Positions 1 through 5,019 of a stretch of DNA of 5,019 nucleotides are shown one piece after another. The stretch comes from Thiotrichaceae bacterium (GTDB lineage Bacteria; Pseudomonadota; Gammaproteobacteria; Thiotrichales; Thiotrichaceae): positions 1 to 5,019 of the forward strand of contig JALVFC010000059.1 in the NCBI GenBank assembly GCA_027030285.1, written 5' to 3'. The notes below the pieces were generated by a model. The model saw nothing but the letters and a program-made list of their open reading frames with translations, searched no databases and was not told the DNA's origin. The position numbers and the translations under genes were made by a program. The first letter of the stretch is position 1. Each line of letters begins with the position of its first letter.

Positions 1-1502
1 TTGTCGTAAAACCGAATACAAAAATTGCAGCCGATGGGGTCATTGTTCAAGGTAACAGCACTGTGAATCAGGCACCCATTACAGGTGAAAGCATGCCTGT
101 GGACAAACATCCCGTCACTGACCCGGGTGCCAATGTTAATCTGGAAACATTAGCCGATGAAAATCGGGTATTTGCTGGCACCATCAATGGCAATTCCGTG
201 CTGGAAGTAAAAATTCTGAAGACTGCCAAAGACAGTACATTATCCAGACTGGTCGAACTGGTTAAAGAAGCAGAAACACAAAAATCTCCCACCCAACAGT
301 TGACTGATAAATTTGAACGCCTCTTTGTCCCCGCTGTACTTATTCTGGTAACGACATTGCTATTTGCATTCCTGATTGTTGATGAGTCTTTTAAAGACAG
401 TTTTTACCGGGCAATGGCTGTCCTGGTTGCAGCATCCCCCTGTGCGCTGGCTATTTCGACACCCAGTGCTGTACTGGCTGGAGTCGCCCGAGCTGCCAGG
501 CAGGGAGTACTCATCAAGGGAGGACGACCACTGGAAGACCTCGGTTCATTGAATGCGATAGCCTTCGATAAAACAGGCACACTTACAGAAGGCAGACCTG
601 AATTGACCCATGTCCTGCCCTTTGGTGATGTAACAGAAAAGCAACTGCTAAGTGTCAGTGTTGCCGTCGAATCACTGAGTGACCACCCTCTGGCAAGTGC
701 TATTGTTACAGGAGGGAAGACACGACTAGGAGAGAGCAATATCCCATCTGCTGAAAACCTCCAGGCACTAACGGCACGAGGAATCAGAGCCGAACTTTCC
801 GGAACAAACGTACATATTGGTAATCGTCGCCTGTTTGAAGAGCTCACTGGTAAAGCAATTCCTGCAGCCATATTAAAACAGATGAGCCAGTTGGAAGCTA
901 AAGGTCATACAGCCATGATCGTCCAGCAAGACCAAAACTATCTGGGTGTGCTATCGGTGATGGACGTTGCTCGTCCAGAAGCACGTGACACACTCTCCGC
1001 ACTAAAAAAACTGGGTATAAAGCGCATGATTATGCTCACTGGAGATCATCAAAAAGTAGCCGATGCAGTTGCAAAAACCATTGGCATCACTGATCCTTTA
1101 GGCAACCTGCTGCCCGAAGACAAGGTCACAGCAATAGACCGACTGAAAGCAGAAGAAGGGAAAGTAGCCATGGTCGGTGATGGTGTCAATGACGCACCCG
1201 CAATGGCAAAAAGCACAGTCGGCATTGCCATGGGCGCAGCAGGATCAGATGTTGCACTGGAAACTGCTGATATTGCATTAATGGCAGACAAACTGGACAA
1301 CCTGCCATTTGCCATTGGGTTAAGCCGGAAAGCAAAAAGCATTATCAAACAAAACCTGTGGGTTAGCCTGGGGATTGTCGCCATGCTGATTCCAGCCACG
1401 CTCACAGGTTGGGCCAATATTGGGGCTGCCGTAGTGATCCACGAAGGCTCTACCTTGCTCGTTGTATTTAATGCACTCCGGTTGCTGCGGTATAAAATTT
1501 GA
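1..1502 (+). CDS. P1B-4-type heavy-metal transporting P-type ATPase, 5'-truncated by window edge
   Basis: This inner-membrane pump uses ATP to export a divalent transition metal. The reading frame is open from base 3, so the gene begins upstream; 499 codons are visible. Numbering from base 3, the actuator-domain TGES loop is at residues 27-30, membrane helices at about 107-126 and 135-160, the SPC metal-site motif at 145-147, the phosphorylation motif DKTGT at 189-193, the nucleotide-binding HP pair at 228-229, the hinge GDGVND at 392-397, and two last helices at about 452-495 with HEGST at 480-484. In the P1B family, SPC plus HEG(G/S)T marks subgroup P1B-4 (CoaT/CtpD/PfeT-like), whose known substrates include Co, Fe(II) and Zn; copper pumps carry CPC instead. 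The exact metal cannot be read from the sequence. The missing N-terminus should hold the first helices and the start of the actuator domain. No frameshift is seen, and the gene ends in TGA with no obvious terminator. Confidence 0.95.
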   Translation, partial: VVKPNTKIAADGVIVQGNSTVNQAPITGESMPVDKHPVTDPGANVNLETLADENRVFAGTINGNSVLEVKILKTAKDSTLSRLVELVKEAETQKSPTQQLTDKFERLFVPAVLILVTTLLFAFLIVDESFKDSFYRAMAVLVAASPCALAISTPSAVLAGVARAARQGVLIKGGRPLEDLGSLNAIAFDKTGTLTEGRPELTHVLPFGDVTEKQLLSVSVAVESLSDHPLASAIVTGGKTRLGESNIPSAENLQALTARGIRAELSGTNVHIGNRRLFEELTGKAIPAAILKQMSQLEAKGHTAMIVQQDQNYLGVLSVMDVARPEARDTLSALKKLGIKRMIMLTGDHQKVADAVAKTIGITDPLGNLLPEDKVTAIDRLKAEEGKVAMVGDGVNDAPAMAKSTVGIAMGAAGSDVALETADIALMADKLDNLPFAIGLSRKAKSIIKQNLWVSLGIVAMLIPATLTGWANIGAAVVIHEGSTLLVVFNALRLLRYKI

Positions 1503-1617
1503 TCATCATTATTAGTAACAACATAATCCGTAACTGCTCAGATTGGGCTCTATCTTCTTAAGTATGAGTAAATGCACAAAGATTGTTTGCTATTAAAATC
1601 TTCTTTAACTATAGATA

Positions 1618-1625
1618 AAGGAGGG
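1618..1625 (+). promoter_or_regulatory. Strong Shine-Dalgarno sequence far upstream of the 1683 gene
   Basis: AAGGAGGG is a near-ideal ribosome binding site, but it lies 57 bases before the ATG at 1683, too far to serve it. Starts within reach are a TTG at 1629 (10 codons, stopping at 1659-1661) and an ATG at 1639 (15 codons). The bases just before ATG 1683 contain no comparable site. The most economical reading is a translated leader that delivers ribosomes to the main gene; a chance purine run is the alternative. Confidence 0.4.
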
Positions 1626-1638
1626 ATATTGTATCAGG

Positions 1639-1686
1639 ATGACTGGGCTACCCACGGATAAACGATTGCGAGCTAGAACCCTATGA
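1639..1686 (+). CDS. Possible 15-residue leader peptide overlapping the next gene by ATGA
   Basis: A small ORF reading MTGLPTDKRLRARTL starts at ATG 1639, 13 bases after the strong AAGGAGGG site. It ends with TGA at 1684-1686, inside the start of the next gene, giving the ATGA stop-start overlap typical of translational coupling. The spacing to the Shine-Dalgarno is longer than ideal, and the peptide has no recognisable family or amino-acid run suggesting classical attenuation. An ORF this short can arise by chance; the overlap and the orphan ribosome site are the only support. Confidence 0.25.
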   Translation: MTGLPTDKRLRARTL

Positions 1687-3038
1687 ACTACCTTATTGCT
1701 TTACTGGCCTTTTCTGCGATTATGATCGTATTGTCCACCCTGGCAAGTGTACTGGTTGAAAGCATCCACCGCTTGCTTAACACCCGCTCGCGGGATTTTG
1801 ACGAAATGCTGACCCAGTTATATACCCATTCGGTGAAGCCGCATTTCAGGAATGCAGGCATTGAACTGGCTGATGAAGCAGAGACGTTTGTCAGAGAAAT
1901 ACGCAAAAATCCAGCTATTTCCAGTCGCAGAAACGGCCTGTTTAACAAGTTTTTTGTCAAGACAGAGTTTGAAAACCTGACCACCAGGCAGTTTGTTGAG
2001 CAGCTTGCCCAGTCAGAGGCAGGACAGAAGTTGATGCAGAAGATAGGGGAACAGGAAAGCGAAGTGGCAGCAACCACAATTGCCAGGTTATCTTATGAAT
2101 TTGAGCGTTATGGGCAAGCGGCAACAGAGTATTTCAAGCGACGTGCTGTATTTCTTTCTATCGTTATTGCATTTGTACTGGCAAGCACACTGAATGTTGA
2201 TTCACTCAGCCTTTATCAAGCATTGGCAAAAAACACCAAACTGGCGGAGCAGGTTGTCAGCAGTATTGATGTGGAAAAACTGCAAAAAGCTCGCGCTGGT
2301 GACCTGACAACGTTTGCAAATGATGACGCCAGCAAAAACGCTATAAACGAGCAATACAATGCTATTCTAAATAACTACCGCAAGGCATCCGCACAACTGG
2401 AAGAGCTGGATTTGCCCGTAGGACATGATTTCTTTCCATTTTGCGCCCGCGGCAGCGAATTTGATCCACGCTGCAAGGTAATGAAGCCAGTACAAAAGAT
2501 CCATCTGCTTCCGGCAGTTGATCCCGCTTTATCCTGGTTAAAAAGCTTTGCCGTGGGAGTCGGCAATATTCTCTCATCAGAAGATGGACTGGTCTGGTTG
2601 TTCAGAATTATAATCACCACAGGGCTAATCGGTCTGGGAGCGCCCTTCTGGTATAACACCTACCGTTCCGTAGGTCAGCTCATACCCGGACGACGGCAGC
2701 CTGTTTCAGAAAGCACGGCAGAGCGTAATCAGAGTATCGCTGCAAGCAATACCCAAACCAGCCAGCCCGTTATTGTTAGCGTGCAGAGACCGACTGTTAC
2801 CAGCTCTGGCAGCGAACCAACACCCCTGCAAGATGAACAGCCTGCCGCTGTCAGCACTCGCTCTCTAGCTCCTGCCAGCAAGAAAAAAGCACCAGCAACT
2901 CCTCCTGTCGTCACCGCAGTACCCACCAGTGTGCCCATGCAAAAAAAGGTTGCAAAAGGCTTGTTAAAAGAAGACCTGATGAATATTTTCAAAAATACAT
3001 CTACGCAACGAAGCATAACGACAGATGACTCACAATAA
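1683..3038 (+). CDS. Multi-pass membrane protein of unknown function (three predicted helices)
   Basis: A 451-residue protein I cannot assign to a function. It has an N-terminal hydrophobic helix (about 3-26), a charged helical region (about 30-150) rich in Glu, Lys and Gln, a second helix (about 155-172), a stretch of about 130 residues containing Cys254 and Cys264, and a third helix (about 306-324) ending in GAPFWYNTYRSV. A similar GAPFWF/Y segment closing the last helix is familiar from bacterial hypothetical membrane proteins, from memory only. Residues 335-425 are low in complexity, rich in Ser, Thr, Pro, Ala and Gln, and probably disordered; the tail (426-441) may form a short helix. 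With three helices the two ends lie on opposite sides of the membrane; the side is not established. ATG 1683 is the first start after an in-frame TAG at 1674-1676 and overlaps the stop of a possible leader ORF. No enzymatic motif is visible. Confidence 0.85.
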   Translation: MNYLIALLAFSAIMIVLSTLASVLVESIHRLLNTRSRDFDEMLTQLYTHSVKPHFRNAGIELADEAETFVREIRKNPAISSRRNGLFNKFFVKTEFENLTTRQFVEQLAQSEAGQKLMQKIGEQESEVAATTIARLSYEFERYGQAATEYFKRRAVFLSIVIAFVLASTLNVDSLSLYQALAKNTKLAEQVVSSIDVEKLQKARAGDLTTFANDDASKNAINEQYNAILNNYRKASAQLEELDLPVGHDFFPFCARGSEFDPRCKVMKPVQKIHLLPAVDPALSWLKSFAVGVGNILSSEDGLVWLFRIIITTGLIGLGAPFWYNTYRSVGQLIPGRRQPVSESTAERNQSIAASNTQTSQPVIVSVQRPTVTSSGSEPTPLQDEQPAAVSTRSLAPASKKKAPATPPVVTAVPTSVPMQKKVAKGLLKEDLMNIFKNTSTQRSITTDDSQ

Positions 3039-3108
3039 TCGGAGAGGCAAACCCTAAGTACAAACCAGACAAGCTTAAAAAACACCCACAAAATGATATA
3101 TATTTTTC

Positions 3109-3146
3109 CTGTAAATACAGTATATTCCTGCTACGGATTAACCCGT
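3109..3146 (+). promoter_or_regulatory. Two operator-like inverted repeats around a possible -10 element
   Basis: CTGTA-AA-TACAG (3109-3120) is a 12-base inverted repeat immediately followed by TATATT (3121-3126), a 5/6 match to a sigma-70 -10 box. No good -35 box lies at the proper distance; that position is only AT-rich. A second imperfect palindrome, ACGGATTAACCCGT (3133-3146, one mismatched pair), follows. Their position ahead of the lipoprotein gene would suit an activator- or repressor-controlled promoter. No known regulator consensus is recognised. Confidence 0.3.
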
Positions 3147-3157
3147 TTATGCGCAAA

Positions 3158-3206
3158 TAGACTGGTTAGTCTACAACCAACCACCCTCAATAATTAACTG
3201 GGGGTT
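3158..3206 (+). promoter_or_regulatory. Overlapping hairpins in the lipoprotein gene leader
   Basis: TAGACT-GGTT-AGTCTA (3158-3173) is a perfect 6-bp stem with a 4-base loop. Its loop and 3' arm overlap a competing 5-bp stem, TGGTT with AACCA (3163-3167 with 3175-3179). A third stem pairs AACC(A)CCC at 3179-3186 with GGGGGTT at 3200-3206 across a 13-base loop and is followed by TTCTC. The last could be a weak terminator of upstream transcription, or the set could be an attenuator-like leader; there is no proper T-tract. The Shine-Dalgarno of the lipoprotein gene lies 20 bases further on. Confidence 0.3.
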
Positions 3207-3238
3207 TCTCATAAAGGGCTTAAACAGGAGTAATAACT

Positions 3239-3817
3239 ATGCATTTCTTTCGTCTGGCAACCCTTGCCACTCTATTTTTTGTACTCACCGGCTGCGGAAC
3301 GACCAGTAACCTGAAACCAGCTGACAATACAGCAGGAGCAAAAAAAGCCATCAGTCTGGCTGGCTACAACAAGGTTATCGTGCTAAACCTCAAGGAAAAT
3401 AAAGCAAGCAAAGCGTTTAAAGGCGGTGAAACTTTCTCAAACTATGTCGCTGCTGAACTGGAAAATAAAAAAATATTCTCGGTTGTCTCCAGGAAAAAAG
3501 ACAAAAGCCGCGCTATCGTAATTGATGGCAAAGTCACCAATTATGACAAAGGAAACGTAGTGGCAAAGATGCTGATTGGCTTTACTGCTGGCAATTCCAA
3601 TTTTGATGCCACTGTCAACATCTCTGATAACCAGACTGGCAAAAAACTGGGAACCATTCTGGTAGACAAAAACTCATGGGCTTTAGGCGGCGCACTCGCT
3701 GTTGCACAAACCGTTGAAACACTGATGCAGTCAGCAGCATCCAGTATAGCGGAGGAGCTTGGCAAAGCTAAAAAAGAGAAAGTCGGCAAGGACAAAAAGG
3801 TAGCATCACGCCAATAA
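3239..3817 (+). CDS. DUF4410-type lipoprotein
   Basis: A 192-residue lipoprotein. The N-terminus has a short basic segment, a hydrophobic core and the lipobox LTGC with Cys19 as the lipidation site. Residue 20 is Gly rather than Asp, so outer-membrane sorting by Lol is expected. The mature part resembles the DUF4410 family from memory: a strand around KVIVLNLKEN (45-54), a helix with YVAAELENKKIF (69-80), the conserved-looking segment IDGKVTNYDKGN (95-106), LIGFTAGNSNFDATV (112-126), and the strong block NSWALGGALAVAQTVE (145-160) leading into a final amphipathic helix. The tail from 176 is Lys-rich and probably unstructured. The family has no established function. The start is supported by AGGAG at 3226-3230, eight bases before ATG. 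The gene is separated by 200 bases from its upstream neighbour and may have its own promoter. No terminator is evident after the stop. Confidence 0.88.
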   Translation: MHFFRLATLATLFFVLTGCGTTSNLKPADNTAGAKKAISLAGYNKVIVLNLKENKASKAFKGGETFSNYVAAELENKKIFSVVSRKKDKSRAIVIDGKVTNYDKGNVVAKMLIGFTAGNSNFDATVNISDNQTGKKLGTILVDKNSWALGGALAVAQTVETLMQSAASSIAEELGKAKKEKVGKDKKVASRQ

Positions 3818-3893
3818 TCTCTTATTTCTATTATTGCCATCCTTGCATAGAAAGCGTAACAGGTTCATTGTGAGCCTCAGCTGCGAAAATACT

Positions 3894-4088
3894 CTGTACT
3901 AGTACAATACGACTAACAATCTGACGGCCTAAAGAGACTGTACAAGCATTCATTCGTAGGGTGTGCCGAGGGACGATGTGCGCCGTAAGCACATGATTAA
4001 GGTATGCTTCATCCCTCGGCACACCCTACAATTGCAGCTTTTATGGTCGCCAGATTTATTAGCCTTAATTACTGAATACTGTACTAGT
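3894..4088 (+). repeat. Short direct repeat CTGTACTAGT on both sides of the palindromic element
   Basis: CTGTACTAGT occurs at 3894-3903 and again at 4079-4088, 185 bases apart, with AATACT just before each (separated by two bases in the first copy and overlapping in the second). The first copy also forms the perfect palindrome GTACTAGTAC (3896-3905). The two sites bracket the 74-base palindromic element, though not at its boundaries, so they are not its target-site duplication. They might be ends of a larger degraded insertion or a chance match. Confidence 0.45.
3956..4029 (+). repeat. 74-base palindromic intergenic element, copy 1 (MITE/REP-like)
   Basis: The arms at 3956-3973 and 4012-4029 are 18-base perfect inverted repeats (GTAG...GGGA and TCCC...CTAC). 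Pairing continues in the same register to C3984-G4001, giving a 29-position stem with three mismatches and a few G-T pairs, around a 16-base loop at 3985-4000. Flanking CATTC (3951-3955) and AATTG (4030-4034) are nearly shared with the second copy, so the true ends may lie slightly further out. There is no transposase gene. This fits a non-autonomous miniature element or a REP-type extragenic palindrome. A transcript would fold into a strong hairpin and could limit read-through from the lipoprotein gene. Confidence 0.85.
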
Positions 4089-4136
4089 TACGAGGCTTCG
4101 CCTCGTAACTCATCAACTGGCTCTGCCTGCGACTAC
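4086..4136 (+). repeat. Perfect 11-bp hairpin plus a degenerate adjacent relative
   Basis: AGTTACGAGGC (4086-4096) and GCCTCGTAACT (4100-4110) pair perfectly around a TTC loop. No T-tract follows, so it is a poor intrinsic terminator. The next bases (4114-4136) read as a decayed relative: GGCTCTGCCT aligns with GGCTTCGCCT of the hairpin centre, with similar AAC and TAC flanks. It is a different repeat type from the 74-base element beside it. Confidence 0.7.
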
Positions 4137-4265
4137 ACACAATCAGAAGGCTATTATTGAGTTAGTTATTTGCAAACAGGTGACAAAGCCCCGATTCCTG
4201 ACTCATTGACCCCTCATGATCAGAAACAATTTGAATATCTACCCGGTATTGGTTACATTAACCCC

Positions 4266-4613
4266 ATGTTTCAACTCACTGCCCGGTTGCTGATTTTCTT
4301 TATACTCTTCACACATAGCGCCATTGCTATGGATGTGCATGTTCCGCACGAGCATACCAGCAGCCATGAGCAAGTTTCTGTTCTAGCTCCACAGTCTCTC
4401 CAGAATACAAAGCATGACAGTCAGATTTCCCTGTCAATACATGACTGTAACGACTTGGGCGGACATTGCTCTCACAGTTCAGCGCATATCTCTGGCATCA
4501 CCTATCGTCTTCAGCTACCCGCTTTTAAAGTAGATACCTCGCTCAATGCGTGGATTCACATTGCCCCCTATATTCACACCGAAACACCCCCTCACAGACC
4601 TCCCAAAGCCTGA
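4266..4613 (+). CDS. Small secreted histidine-rich protein, CzcI-like (metal-efflux associated)
   Basis: A 115-residue protein beginning MFQLTARLL, with a clear signal peptide ending at SAIA (18-21), so the mature chain of about 94 residues is periplasmic. It carries 12 histidines, including HVPHEH (25-30), H34, H50, H59 and the cluster GHCSHSSAH (66-74), with two cysteines (61, 68), and ends in a Pro-rich tail, PPHRPPKA. Short His-rich exported proteins with a Cys/His cluster and such a tail commonly precede CzcCBA-type RND operons (CzcI and relatives). A role in periplasmic metal binding or in tuning efflux is inferred, not shown. The frame stays open to 4161, and a TTG at 4170 would add 32 residues, but that would bury the signal peptide, so ATG 4266 is preferred although its Shine-Dalgarno is weak. 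The gene lies between the two inverted palindromic elements. Confidence 0.65.
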   Translation: MFQLTARLLIFFILFTHSAIAMDVHVPHEHTSSHEQVSVLAPQSLQNTKHDSQISLSIHDCNDLGGHCSHSSAHISGITYRLQLPAFKVDTSLNAWIHIAPYIHTETPPHRPPKA

Positions 4614-4665
4614 CAGGCTGTTCTGAACACCAGAGCTGTTAACCGATACTACTGAATAAGTATTC

Positions 4666-4738
4666 GTAGAGTGTGCTGACGAAGGAAGCGCACCATGAAT
4701 CATGTGATTACGGTGCGCCTCCTCCCTCGGCACACCTA
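4666..4738 (-). repeat. Palindromic intergenic element, copy 2, inverted relative to copy 1
   Basis: The left arm 4666-4694 pairs with 4712-4738: GTGTGC (4671-4676) with GCACAC (4730-4735) outside, and GCGCACC (4688-4694) with GGTGCGC (4712-4718) inside. The arms differ by two unpaired bases and four substitutions. The central AATCATGTGATTACGG (4698-4713) matches the reverse complement of 3983-3998 in copy 1 at 15 of 16 bases, showing homology and opposite orientation. ATTC before and AATTG after are shared with copy 1. It is more diverged in its left arm than copy 1. An antisense ORF over it is a by-product. Confidence 0.82.
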
Positions 4739-4883
4739 ATTGAAATACAGCATATAAAGCTTCAGAGCGGCTTCCCAATCCCCCGTTTTTATTTCCTGGA
4801 TATTTTTCGGCAGCGTGTGTCTTGCATAGACATCTCCTGAAACTATCCAGCCCGATAACACCTGTTCAACAATAAGGTGCGAT

Positions 4884-5019
4884 ATGCAAAGCAAATTTCA
4901 GCATACTGTCGCGTGCAGTATTTTTATTCTGCTGCAATGGCTAATAATACCCATTAGCCATGCAGCATCAGCGCAGCCAGCTACATTGAGGAATCTGGCA
5001 CTCTTTTTACAACAACTAC
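4884..5019 (+). CDS. N-terminus of an exported protein, possibly a CzcC/TolC-type outer-membrane efflux component (partial)
   Basis: Only 45 codons are visible before the window ends. ATG 4884 is preceded by AAGG at 4874-4877 with a 6-base spacing. The N-terminus has Lys4, a hydrophobic stretch (about 12-24) and likely cleavage after SHA (25-27) or ASA (28-30). The mature start, ATLRNLALFLQQL, could be the first amphipathic helix of a TolC-family efflux protein, which typically opens with a similar helix. This reading leans on the upstream His-rich CzcI-like gene; the sequence itself only proves a secreted protein. It lies 270 bases after the His-rich gene, with the second palindromic element between them. 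Confidence 0.6.
   Translation, partial: MQSKFQHTVACSIFILLQWLIIPISHAASAQPATLRNLALFLQQL

Larger units (their letters stand above)
3818..4265. other. Gene-poor, repeat-rich interval
   Basis: No convincing gene is seen in these 448 bases. Open frames here on both strands pass through the palindromic element at 3956-4029 and encode its translation (PRDD and PRDE followed by a few charged residues), so they are by-products of the repeat. The interval holds that element, a 10-base direct repeat on each side of it, and a perfect 11-bp hairpin followed by a degenerate relative. The stretch 4161-4265 is open in frame with the next gene but offers only a TTG start at 4170. No promoter with both boxes was found. 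Confidence 0.7.

Noticed and set aside
1587..1615. Sigma-70-like promoter TTGCTA-17-TATAGA
   Set aside because: Each box matches only 4/6, and a start at about 1622 would leave out part of the strong Shine-Dalgarno at 1618-1625.
3109..3120. Possible LexA (SOS) box CTGT...ACAG
   Set aside because: The half-sites are separated by 4 bases; the gammaproteobacterial LexA box needs 8 between CTGT and ACAG.
3831..4160. Small ORFs on both strands across the palindrome (starting MPRDD and MPRDE)
   Set aside because: They are translations of the repeat itself, lack ribosome sites, and mirror each other because the repeat is palindromic.
4607..4619. Terminator AGCC-TGACA-GGCT at the stop of the His-rich gene
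   Set aside because: The stem is only 4 bp and no T-tract follows.
3956..4738. CRISPR array
   Set aside because: Only two repeat units, inverted to each other and about 640 bases apart, with a gene between; no regular spacers.
4515..4778. Antisense ORF over the end of the His-rich gene and copy 2
   Set aside because: It is opposite a better-supported gene with a signal peptide and runs through the repeat; no family resemblance.

Overview
The window looks like part of a gammaproteobacterial chromosome of moderate GC. This rests on the protein types (P1B-type ATPase, lipobox lipoprotein, His-rich protein ahead of a likely RND efflux operon) and on intergenic palindromic repeats; the taxonomic call is an inference. 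All supported genes read on the + strand.

Layout. The left edge (to 1502) holds the C-terminal two thirds or more of a heavy-metal P-type ATPase, whose SPC and HEGST membrane motifs place it in the P1B-4 subgroup. After 180 bases comes a 451-residue membrane protein of unknown function (1683-3038), preceded by a strong ribosome binding site that sits too far upstream to serve its start and may instead drive a tiny coupled leader ORF. A 200-base gap rich in inverted repeats precedes a DUF4410-type lipoprotein (3239-3817). From 3818 to 4265 there is no convincing gene, but there is a 74-base palindromic element with 18-base perfect arms, a second perfect 11-bp hairpin and a short direct repeat. 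Next come a small secreted histidine-rich protein (4266-4613) of the kind found in front of CzcCBA-type metal efflux operons, a second, inverted copy of the palindromic element (4666-4738), and the signal peptide of a further exported protein (from 4884) that runs off the right edge.

Working together. The ATPase at the left and the His-rich protein with the exported protein at the right suggest a transition-metal efflux neighbourhood: an inner-membrane P1B pump and probably a trans-envelope RND system. The membrane protein and lipoprotein between them show no metal motifs and may be unrelated. I did not find a clearly new multi-gene system. The most notable items are the paired palindromic elements flanking the His-rich gene and the unusual leader of the 1683 gene.
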